From positions 1 through 13,372 of the forward strand of contig CALKWL010000286.1 in assembly GCA_938004235.1 (NCBI GenBank): a stretch of DNA of 13,372 nt, written 5' to 3'. Below are positions 1-9,206 of the stretch, piece by piece. This stretch comes from an uncultured Gammaproteobacteria bacterium (lineage in GTDB: Bacteria > Pseudomonadota > Gammaproteobacteria > Halothiobacillales > Halothiobacillaceae). The notes beneath the pieces are model-generated. The model was not told where the DNA came from and searched no databases. It saw only the letters and a list, made by a program, of their open reading frames with translations. Each line of letters begins with the position of its first letter. The first letter of the stretch is position 1. A program made the translations under genes and the position numbers.

Positions 1-25
1 CCGCCTCTTGGCGGCTTTGTCATTT
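1..25 (+). terminator. possible terminator of a gene upstream of the window
   Basis: CCGCC (1-5) and GGCGG (10-14) form a perfect 5-bp GC stem with a TCTT loop, followed by CTTTGTCATTT. The T-tract is interrupted, so this is a weak rho-independent terminator at best. The upstream gene is outside the window. Confidence 0.3.
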
Positions 26-38
26 CTGGAGGTGAACA

Positions 39-695
39 TTGCGGACTGTTGTCTACGTTGACGGCTACAATTTGTACTATGGTTCGCTCAGGAACACTAA
101 ACACAAGTGGCTTGACCTGTTCGCGTTATTTCGGGATCACGTATTGGATAACGATGCTGATCTGATCGAAGTACGCTATTACACCGCACCAGTGCTTGGT
201 AGGATGAGCGACAGCACAGAATCCCCGCAGCGCCAACGCCAATATTTGCAAGCCCTTCGCAAAATGTATCCGGATAAAGTATCGATCATTGAAGGTAAGA
301 TTTTTGCTTCAACCCCTTATCAGCGACTTGTCACACCCATTGCCGAAGCACCCCACCTCCAAAAAGTCCAGGTTTTCAACTTCACCGAAAAGAAAACTGA
401 CGTGAACCTTGCTACTGATCTGATTGTTGGTGCATGGACAGGGATCTATGAGCAAGCCGTTGTTTGTAGCAACGATACAGATCTTGAAGCCGCCTTGGTC
501 GCTGTCCGGAAATATCATCCAACCATCCGTTTGGGATTGGTGGCTCCAATACCTAGCAAAGATCATCGCCATATCTCAAAAGACCTGTCGAATCAAACTC
601 ACTGGGCAAAAGTGCTCAGCCCCATTCACTTAAGCAATGCTCAGCTCCCAGACCGAATACCCAACTCAAAGCTCCGCAAGCCGGAACATTGGTAA
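39..695 (+). CDS. NYN-domain (PIN-like, LabA/DUF88-type) protein
   Basis: A 218-residue protein that fits the NYN family, PIN-like folds usually thought to act as metal-dependent RNases. The N-terminal strand VVYVDGYNLYYG carries the first acidic residue (D8). A central KKTDVNLATDLI segment supplies D121 and D127, and SNDTDLEAAL supplies D146 and D148. This spacing of acidic residues is the expected metal-site pattern. The start is TTG at 39, chosen because GGAGG lies at 28-32 with six bases of spacing and the VDGYN motif begins a few codons later. No signal peptide or membrane segment is visible, so it should be cytoplasmic. The gene is more AT-rich than the metH and hydrolase genes, suggesting separate ancestry. 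It stands alone and converges on the DUF2339 gene. From memory, some close relatives are labelled 6-hydroxy-3-succinoylpyridine hydroxylase after a Pseudomonas protein; nothing here supports nicotine metabolism. The substrate is unknown. Confidence 0.88.
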   Translation: MRTVVYVDGYNLYYGSLRNTKHKWLDLFALFRDHVLDNDADLIEVRYYTAPVLGRMSDSTESPQRQRQYLQALRKMYPDKVSIIEGKIFASTPYQRLVTPIAEAPHLQKVQVFNFTEKKTDVNLATDLIVGAWTGIYEQAVVCSNDTDLEAALVAVRKYHPTIRLGLVAPIPSKDHRHISKDLSNQTHWAKVLSPIHLSNAQLPDRIPNSKLRKPEHW

Positions 696-713
696 GCGCC
701 CTGCCTAAGAAAA

Positions 714-733
714 GCGGGGGGACCTCGTTTTTT
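714..733 (+). terminator. rho-independent terminator of the NYN gene
   Basis: CGGGG (715-719) pairs with CCTCG (723-727), one pair being G-T, around a GGA loop. It is followed directly by six Ts (728-733) and more T-rich sequence. It lies 19 bases after the NYN stop codon. The stem is short but the T-tract is good. Confidence 0.45.
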
Positions 734-753
734 GTTTACCCTCTCAGCGTTTT

Positions 754-785
754 GATCGTTCTCACGCTGAAGCGAGGGAACGATC
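754..785. terminator. long hairpin between convergent genes
   Basis: GATCGTTCTCACGC (754-767) pairs with GCGAGGGAACGATC (772-785) around a TGAA loop: 12 Watson-Crick pairs, one T-G and one A-A mismatch. It lies five bases past the DUF2339 stop codon on the minus strand and past the NYN terminator on the plus strand. No T-run follows on either side. It may act as an RNA 3'-end stabiliser, a bidirectional terminator, or a dispersed palindromic repeat of the CGTTCCC-type common in proteobacteria. Confidence 0.45.
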
Positions 786-790
786 AGGTC

Positions 791-2542
791 TTACTCCGGC
801 AACTTCCGATATACCCATCCGCCCGCATACAGCGTGACCCCAAGCACCAGCAGCACGCCGACGCGCAAAAGCGGCGTGGTGTCGGCCAGATCGAACAGCA
901 TGATTTTCAAGCCCGCCAGCAGGAACAGCAGCAGGGACGATTGCCCCAGACGGCGATCCTGCAGCATGAACCCTGCGGCCAGCGCGGCGCTTGCCACCGC
1001 CAGCCAGGCTACCGAGACCAGCGCTTGGGTGTCGATCAGGTGCGCCGCTGCCGTCATGGCGGAAACATGCGCCAGAATCAGCAGCGCCGGCGCCCAGCGC
1101 GCGCTGTCCGCATCGCGGCGCAGGCTGAAATAGCTGAAATAACCCAACGCCGGGTAGAGCACCAGCAGCAGGCCGCTGGCCGGAACCTCGCCCATATCGG
1201 CATTGAGCAGCACGCGCGCGACGTTGATGAGCAGAATGATCCCGGCAGCAAGCATAAACGGCCAGCTCGCCAGCATGCCTTCGTTGTCGCTGCGCGCGCT
1301 GAACAACAGGCGCAGGCCAAGAATCAAGGCCAGCCCGACCCAGGGGCCAAAGCCGTCGGGCAGCAGGTTCATGTACACCGAATGCACCAGCACCAGGGCG
1401 ATGTAGGCGCTGACCAGGCTGCGCGCCGCCGGGTTGCCGCCCAGGCGCTCGCGCGCAAACAGGTAGGCGGCAAGCAAGGCGGCGGCAGAACCGAGCGCAA
1501 TCCACGGCGCAAGCTCGGGCAGATGGCGGTCAAGCAGGTCGTATTGCAGCGCGTAGAACAGCAGCAGCGCGGGGAAGTGAAACCCGGCATCGCCATTGCT
1601 CATCGGCGTGTTGTTGCGCAAGGAAAACAGCACTGCCGCGCCGAGGAAGATGGCGAATTGCAGGGTCTGGAACAACAGCGCGCCCTGCCATTGCGTGCGC
1701 AGGTGTTGCTCGAACAGGAAGGAAAACACGATCAAGGCCAGATACATGGCTAAAAGGTAGACCGAGCGGCGTTGCAACTTGAGCGCAAAGTAGGAGAAGG
1801 CCAGGCTCCACACGCTGAAATAAATCACCAGGCCGCCAATGTCGCCGCGCAACTCGGGCAGGAAAATCGGCGCGGTGTAGGTGCCAAGCACGGCGAACAG
1901 GGCGTAAATCTCGCTTTCAAACAGCGCCCCCAGCCAGAGCGTGAGCATGGAAACGGCGATGATGCCGAATACGGCGGCCTCGCTGTCAATCAGGCCGTAG
2001 TACAGATGCGCGCCATAGACCGTGGCAAACAGCACCACCACCCCGGCAGCAGGTAAAAAGGAGGCATACTGGCGATCAAGCCGACGCAGCAACAGACCGC
2101 CGACTATCAACGCGCCGCCGCCAAAGGCCGCGAGGCCGAGTTGACGCAGCGGGGTAAGCCAGCCGCTGTCGATGCCGAGGCGGATCAGGTAAAGCGCAGC
2201 CAACACCAGCGCGGTGGCGCCGCTCCAGCCGAGCAGGCGGGTGGCGTCGAGATTGGATGGCTGATTGGACGCCTGACGCGGAGGCCGTGCGTGCGCGGAC
2301 TTGGGCACAGGGGCTGCCGACGTTGGCGCATGATCCAAGGCGGCAAACGCCGAGGACACTGGCCTGGATTCGGTTGTCGGCTGGTTCTGTACCTTGTCAC
2401 TTGGCTCCGCACCCTGCACTTCGGCAAGCGTTTGCGGCGCGGCCTCGTTGCACAATGCCAGAGTTTGCTCGATACGCGCCAGACGCGCTTCGATACCTTG
2501 CAGATAGTGGCTTAAAGCTTCGTCGGACATGTCGTTACGCAT
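791..2542 (-). CDS. DUF2339 family polytopic membrane protein
   Basis: A 583-residue integral membrane protein matching the DUF2339 family, whose function is unknown. Residues 10-31 form a short amphipathic, probably coiled-coil segment (HYLQGIEARLARIEQTLAL). Residues 35-98 are a Pro/Ala/Gln-rich linker. From LLGWSGATALVLAALYLI (about 103-120) to the C-terminus there is a near-continuous series of hydrophobic segments, probably more than a dozen, with short charged loops such as RRLDRQ and KLQRR. The LDATRLLGWSGATALVLAALY entry into the first membrane helix is what I associate with this family. The start at 2542 has GAGG five bases upstream; an internal ATG at 2530 is possible. The protein is at the short end for the family. 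It follows the secreted FG-GAP-like gene by 25 bases and may share its transcript. A cell-envelope role is likely but inferred only from topology. Confidence 0.88.
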   Translation of the reverse strand: MRNDMSDEALSHYLQGIEARLARIEQTLALCNEAAPQTLAEVQGAEPSDKVQNQPTTESRPVSSAFAALDHAPTSAAPVPKSAHARPPRQASNQPSNLDATRLLGWSGATALVLAALYLIRLGIDSGWLTPLRQLGLAAFGGGALIVGGLLLRRLDRQYASFLPAAGVVVLFATVYGAHLYYGLIDSEAAVFGIIAVSMLTLWLGALFESEIYALFAVLGTYTAPIFLPELRGDIGGLVIYFSVWSLAFSYFALKLQRRSVYLLAMYLALIVFSFLFEQHLRTQWQGALLFQTLQFAIFLGAAVLFSLRNNTPMSNGDAGFHFPALLLFYALQYDLLDRHLPELAPWIALGSAAALLAAYLFARERLGGNPAARSLVSAYIALVLVHSVYMNLLPDGFGPWVGLALILGLRLLFSARSDNEGMLASWPFMLAAGIILLINVARVLLNADMGEVPASGLLLVLYPALGYFSYFSLRRDADSARWAPALLILAHVSAMTAAAHLIDTQALVSVAWLAVASAALAAGFMLQDRRLGQSSLLLFLLAGLKIMLFDLADTTPLLRVGVLLVLGVTLYAGGWVYRKLPE

Positions 2543-2567
2543 GGCAGCCTCTTTGTTTTAGCAGGAT

Positions 2568-3185
2568 CTATCGTTCCAGTGAATCGCAATCAAAACCGTT
2601 GAGACGATGTAAGGGCAAGACTTTGAACACACCGCTTTTGATGGGTTTGCTGCGACCTCCAGATTCTCTCTGGTAAATTTTCCAAGCGCCATTCACATTA
2701 TTGATGCTGTGCCGATAATATTCCCCGTCCTCGTATGACTCGGAAACATCCTCCTGACCGATCAGTTCCAGATCGTTGATCTTCGGATTAAAACGGAATT
2801 GCAGCGTTGTGCTGCCGATGTGACTGGAATCCGCAGCATTTACCGCTTGAGCGAAAAGTGAACCTTTGTCGATGGTGAGATTAAAGAACTTTTGCGCGGT
2901 GCAATACCTGGGCGAAACGGATAACACCGAATACCTCTCACCGGGCAACCCGGCCAGTACCACAAGACTTATCCGTTCAAGTCCGTTATGAGTCAGAATC
3001 ATCGCAACGTCCTTGAGGCCGTCACCATTTAGATCCCCAGCATCCTGAGTCCACACCCACCCATCTCCAGACGGTATGGCGGCAATCGCATCGCTTTGAC
3101 TGGCAAATTCTTTCGATTGCGCGGTGGCTGTCACAGCGAGGATAGCCAGGATTAATGTTGCGCAGACTTGATAGATATTAGGCAT
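2568..3185 (-). CDS. secreted FG-GAP/VCBS-like hypothetical protein
   Basis: A 205-residue protein from the ATG at 3185. Residues 1-22 form a classical Sec signal peptide with hydrophobic core LILAILAVTATA and an A-T-A cleavage motif (20-22), so the mature protein should be periplasmic or exported. D51-L-N53-G-D55-G-L-K-D59 matches the calcium-binding DxNxDGxxD loop of FG-GAP/VCBS repeats; only one such loop is seen, so this is not a full propeller. The rest reads as a soluble beta-rich protein with two cysteines after the signal region. The frame is open up to 3311, but the longer form would bury the signal peptide and cross the terminator at 3221-3245, so I reject it. No strong ribosome binding site precedes the chosen ATG. 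The gene is AT-richer than its neighbours. The DUF2339 gene lies 25 bases downstream. Function unknown. Confidence 0.75.
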   Translation of the reverse strand: MPNIYQVCATLILAILAVTATAQSKEFASQSDAIAAIPSGDGWVWTQDAGDLNGDGLKDVAMILTHNGLERISLVVLAGLPGERYSVLSVSPRYCTAQKFFNLTIDKGSLFAQAVNAADSSHIGSTTLQFRFNPKINDLELIGQEDVSESYEDGEYYRHSINNVNGAWKIYQRESGGRSKPIKSGVFKVLPLHRLNGFDCDSLER

Positions 3186-3220
3186 AAAACACCCAATGTA
3201 GAAGCTGACCGAGAAGACAT

Positions 3221-3245
3221 AAAAAAACCGCGCTATGTGCGCGGC
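3221..3245 (-). terminator. rho-independent terminator of the metH-UPF0149 unit
   Basis: Read on the minus strand, CCGCGC (3244-3239) pairs with GCGCGG (3233-3228) around a 5-base loop and is followed by seven Ts (3227-3221). It lies about 15 bases after the UPF0149 stop codon. A strong, canonical terminator. Confidence 0.85.
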
Positions 3246-3259
3246 CTGTTGCTTGCAGC

Positions 3260-3868
3260 TTAGTGCAGGTTTTTGGGCACACTGCCCTGCTTGGCACCCG
3301 CTTCTGCCCAATAATCATAAATATCCAGTGCCGAACCGCTAATCAGGTCGAGAAACTCTTCGTAGTCTTCTTCGGAATCCTGAATCTCGGCGAATTCGGG
3401 CATTTCACGCCCACCGCCCGCGATCATGGCAATCGGGTCGAGCAGCTCACGATCTTCCGAGTCGATTAGCGGCTTCCAGGCATCCTCGCGCAGCATCACA
3501 CCCTGCATGAAGCCCCAGCACCAGCCATCCGGGGTCATCAGTTCGTTGTCATCTTCGTCCATTTCGATATTGAACATCGGTGCAATTTCGCCCTTTTTCA
3601 GGGTTTCGACGATGCGGGTATTCAGGGCAAGAATCAGCGCCAGCACGCGCTCCAGTTCCTGCGGGGTTTCAAATACAGGGCCGTCACCCTGCCAAATCAC
3701 CGGCAGCCACTCGCTCGGCGGCACCACGACCGGGCCTGCGGCCAGGGCGGTGAGGAAACCGTCGATTTCGGACAGGGTCATGCACTCTTCAGGCACATCT
3801 TCGGAGAAGAGGAAGTTTTCCAGCTCTTGCACTTCTTCATCGGTAATCGGTGCGGGGATATTGCTCAT
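3260..3868 (-). CDS. UPF0149 family protein (YgfB/YecA-like)
   Basis: A 202-residue acidic cytoplasmic protein of the UPF0149 family. Recognisable parts are LENFLFSEDVPEECMTLSEIDGFLTALAAGP near the N-terminus, the central GWCWGFMQGVMLREDAWKPLI, and the C-terminal helical EEFLDLISGSALDIYDYW. The second is the characteristic GFxxG block of the family. YecA proteins often end in a cysteine-rich SEC-C metal-binding motif; none is present, so this is a YgfB-type or SEC-C-less form. The start at 3868 has AAGGA seven bases upstream. The frame is open to 4078, but that extension lies inside metH. The gene begins 31 bases after the metH stop, without a terminator between, so cotranscription is likely. 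Molecular function is not established for the family in general. Confidence 0.88.
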   Translation of the reverse strand: MSNIPAPITDEEVQELENFLFSEDVPEECMTLSEIDGFLTALAAGPVVVPPSEWLPVIWQGDGPVFETPQELERVLALILALNTRIVETLKKGEIAPMFNIEMDEDDNELMTPDGWCWGFMQGVMLREDAWKPLIDSEDRELLDPIAMIAGGGREMPEFAEIQDSEEDYEEFLDLISGSALDIYDYWAEAGAKQGSVPKNLH

Positions 3869-3899
3869 GACGGGTTCCTTAAAGGGGGGTAGAGGGGAA

Positions 3900-7667
<3,768 letters not shown>

Positions 7668-7706
7668 GCTGGAAAACCAATGAAACAAGGCGGGTTGGGG
7701 CTGGGC

Positions 7707-7715
7707 ATTCTAACA
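7707..7715 (-). promoter_or_regulatory. possible extended -10 promoter element for metH
   Basis: On the minus strand the sequence TGTTAGAAT (7715-7707) reads as an extended -10 element (TGn followed by TAGAAT, five of six to consensus). No convincing -35 box is seen 16-18 bases upstream. Transcription would begin near 7700, leaving a leader of about 33 bases. Confidence 0.3.
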
Positions 7716-7742
7716 GCAAAGGCATTGAAGCCGATGTGTGAT

Positions 7743-7757
7743 ACCCCCTGTTGGGGT
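7743..7757. repeat. short GC hairpin upstream of metH
   Basis: ACCCC (7743-7747) and GGGGT (7753-7757) form a 5-bp perfect stem around CTGTT. It lies in the intergenic region between metH and the toxin gene. No T-run follows on either strand, so a terminator role is not supported. Confidence 0.3.
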
Positions 7758-7825
7758 GAGGGCGCGACTAGCCTGTTCAACCGGCCTTTCGTGATTGAGA
7801 ACAACAACCAGATCAAGCAATGTAC

Positions 7826-7871
7826 CCCACCGAATGACAAGGTGTCAGCAAGTGAGCCTCCACTCGGTGGG
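7826..7871. repeat. nested inverted repeat between metH and the toxin-antitoxin locus
   Basis: CCCACCGA (7826-7833) and TCGGTGGG (7864-7871) are perfect 8-bp inverted repeats 30 bases apart. Inside them lies a second inverted repeat, TGACA (7835-7839) and TGTCA (7843-7847), with a 3-base loop. The 290-base region 7668-7957 holds this, the short hairpin at 7743, and candidate promoter elements for both divergent units; I see no gene in it. The repeat could be an operator, a structured leader, or the scar of a small mobile element. Confidence 0.5.
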
Positions 7872-7923
7872 ATAAACATGAAAATCGTGCGCCTGATTGT
7901 GCGCGTGCTCGGTGTCAACTGGA

Positions 7924-7951
7924 TTGAGATTCGTAATCGTTCGGATACAAC
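7924..7951 (+). promoter_or_regulatory. possible promoter of the toxin-antitoxin operon
   Basis: TTGAGA (7924-7929, five of six to the -35 consensus) and TACAAC (7946-7951, four of six to the -10 consensus) are 16 bases apart. Transcription would begin at about the toxin ATG (7958), so the message would be leaderless or nearly so. This agrees with the lack of any Shine-Dalgarno before that ATG. Confidence 0.35.
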
Positions 7952-7957
7952 CGCTGC

Positions 7958-8256
7958 ATGTACACGATTAAACCCTTGCCCGAATTCTCCGCTTGGCTTA
8001 GTGGCCTTTTTAAAGATGGCATGACGCATCGTCGGCTGGCGACGCGCCTGCGGAAAGCCACGCTGGGAAATCTGGGTGATGTCAAACCGGTCGGCGAAGG
8101 CGTTTTTGAAATGCGTGAGCATTTTGGGTCAGGCTGGCGCATGTCCTACGTTCAGCGCGGCGCAGTGCTGATCGTGATGCTGGCGGTGGCGATAAATCCA
8201 CGCAGTCCGCTGATATTGCCAAAGCCATCAAGCTGGCCGCAACCCTTGAGGAGTGA
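7958..8256 (+). pseudogene. HigB/Gp49-like RelE-fold toxin, frameshifted near the 3' end
   Basis: The first 75 codons encode a typical RelE/ParE-superfamily addiction-module killer of the HigB/Gp49 type: MYTIKPLPEFSAWL, then RRLATRLRKATLGNLGDVKPVG and FEMREHFGSGWRMSYVQRGAV, the core beta-sheet of these ribosome-dependent mRNA interferases. After codon 75 (CTG, 8180-8182) the reading frame yields an unrelated proline-rich tail, ending at 8263. Reading from base 8182 in the -1 frame restores the family ending GGGDKSTQSADIAKAIK... and a stop at 8254-8256, three bases before the antitoxin ATG. One base, most likely a G from GGG, has therefore been lost. As written, 26 C-terminal residues are replaced and the toxin is probably inactive. 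The ATG at 7958 is the only possible start in this frame before an upstream stop. A sequencing or assembly error is the alternative. Confidence 0.85.
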
Positions 8257-8259
8257 GCC

Positions 8260-8573
8260 ATGACCGAGAAAATCAAAATTGCCTATCTGCCCGATTTCGA
8301 CATGGCCGAGCATCTTCCGGACGATCAGGCGATTGCTGAATACCTGAGCATTGTTCTGGAAGACAACGACCCGGCCTTGCTGGCGGCGGCGTTGAGCGAT
8401 ATTGCCCGTGCGCGCGGCATGACGGAGATTGCGAAGGCCTCCGGCATTACCCGCGAAGCGCTGTACAAAGCGCTGCGCCCCAATGCTCAGCCGCGCTTTG
8501 TACGGTGTCGCGCGTGTGTGCGGCGCTTGGGGTCAAGCTGGTGGCGCAGCCAGTGAATGCTCCTCAGCCCTGA
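8260..8573 (+). pseudogene. HTH antidote (antitoxin), frameshifted near the 3' end
   Basis: This is the cognate antitoxin of the upstream killer gene. The start MTEKIKIAYLPDFDMAEHL and the block EYLSIVLEDNDPALLAAALSDIARARGMTEIAKASGITREALYKALRPNAQPRF match the addiction-module antidote family, with a helix-turn-helix at about residues 51-75 that would bind the operon's own promoter. After codon TTT (8497-8499) the frame goes off to a Arg/Cys/Trp-rich tail ending at 8556. Shifting the frame at 8500 restores TVSRVCAALGVKLVAQP and a stop at 8571-8573; one base (an A, making GAT) appears lost between 8500 and 8501. The helix-turn-helix is intact, so DNA binding may survive even if the C-terminus does not. 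The ATG lies three bases after the restored toxin stop and overlaps the frameshifted toxin stop as ATGA. GGAG at 8250-8253 is a reasonable ribosome binding site. Confidence 0.85.
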
Positions 8574-8594
8574 GCCTTCGCATCCAGTCCAAAT

Positions 8595-8609
8595 TGGGCT
8601 ATAAGCCCA
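8595..8609. terminator. possible bidirectional terminator hairpin
   Basis: TGGGCT (8595-8600) and AGCCCA (8604-8609) form a perfect 6-bp stem with an ATA loop. It lies between the convergent antitoxin gene and the minus-strand hypothetical gene. Only a short AATTT follows on the minus strand, so termination is uncertain. Confidence 0.4.
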
Positions 8610-8623
8610 GCATCCGTTTGTTA

Positions 8624-9031
8624 TCAAGCACTGGCCTTGCCTGCCCGATAAACCGCCAGCAGTGTACTTCTCAGGTCAAGGTTTGAATCTAATTCATGCG
8701 CTGCGATCCTGCCTTGCACAACGGCGCGAATACGCGCCCAGTCGCCCTCGTCTCGCCGCGCATATTCAAAGTTGCGCCAATCGAATTGCCCGTTATGGCA
8801 ATACCCTGCCGCCTGACCGACTGCGTCGGAGAAATGGAGATCGTACGACTCCATCACTTCATACAGATACGAAATGGGGTCGATACCCGCCTTGCGCGCG
8901 AGGAGCCGATGAATATCGGGCAGACTGCCGTCCTCAACCGTGATTTGGTCAAGGTCGATGACCTCATCCAGGGCATGGGTTTCACCCTTGAAGGAGAATT
9001 CAAGCTGTACGCGAACGGTGTTGCTGTTCAT
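8624..9031 (-). CDS. conserved-looking hypothetical protein
   Basis: A 135-residue protein from the ATG at 9031. It begins with a beta-strand-like MNSNTVRVQLEFSFKGETHALDEVIDLD, continues with DIHRLLARKAGIDPISYLYEVMESYDLHFSDAVG, then a C/W-containing GYCHNGQFDWRNFEYARRDEGDW, and ends LRSTLLAVYRAGKASA. It is acidic, has no signal peptide or membrane segment, and should be cytoplasmic. The codon pattern and clean fold-like alternation make it a real gene, and I have an impression of similar hypothetical proteins in proteobacteria, but I recognise no named domain. Upstream in-frame ATGs at 9064 and 9121 exist; none of the three has a good Shine-Dalgarno. I chose 9031 because the sequence before it is His/Gln-rich and unlike the rest. 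It is divergent from the thaumatin-like lipoprotein gene, with a 16-bp palindrome in the gap. Confidence 0.7.
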   Translation of the reverse strand: MNSNTVRVQLEFSFKGETHALDEVIDLDQITVEDGSLPDIHRLLARKAGIDPISYLYEVMESYDLHFSDAVGQAAGYCHNGQFDWRNFEYARRDEGDWARIRAVVQGRIAAHELDSNLDLRSTLLAVYRAGKASA

Positions 9032-9110
9032 GCTGACATGTCGATGGTGTTGCTGACGGTTCATTCGCAAGCCGCTGTTGGGCACGGCCAAGAGAAAATC
9101 AAATACCGAT

Positions 9111-9126
9111 TCTATATGCATATAGA
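9111..9126. promoter_or_regulatory. perfect 16-bp palindrome, candidate operator
   Basis: TCTATATGCATATAGA is its own reverse complement with no spacer. It lies in the 175-base divergent region between the hypothetical gene (start 9031, minus) and the lipoprotein gene (start 9207, plus), about 32 bases upstream of the lipoprotein's candidate -10 box. This fits a dimeric regulator site, though AT-rich palindromes also arise by chance. Confidence 0.45.
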
Positions 9127-9157
9127 TTTAACTTCGTACGCGCTGTTTTTCACACGC

Positions 9158-9163
9158 TATATT
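9158..9163 (+). promoter_or_regulatory. possible -10 box for the lipoprotein-hydrolase operon
   Basis: TATATT at 9158-9163 is five of six to the -10 consensus. The best -35 candidate, TTCGTA (9134-9139, 18 bases upstream), is poor, which would fit an activator-dependent promoter. The start codon lies about 37 bases downstream of the predicted transcription start. Confidence 0.3.
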
Positions 9164-9206
9164 CGCAGAATTTACCCAACAACCGAGCCAACAAGAGAGT
9201 TTTTCC

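Noticed and set aside
689..1753. 354-codon plus-strand open frame opposite the DUF2339 gene
   Set aside because: The translation is dominated by Gln, Arg, Ala and His, the usual signature of an antisense shadow of a membrane protein gene.
7668..7957. Cobalamin or SAH riboswitch upstream of metH
   Set aside because: I looked for a B12-box-like or SAH-type core on the minus strand and saw none. The nested repeat at 7826-7871 does not match the layouts I know. A covariance-model search would settle it.
8176..8190. Programmed ribosomal frameshift in the toxin gene
   Set aside because: No slippery heptamer is present at CTGGCGGTGG and no clear downstream stimulatory hairpin was seen. Simple base loss explains both TA genes better.
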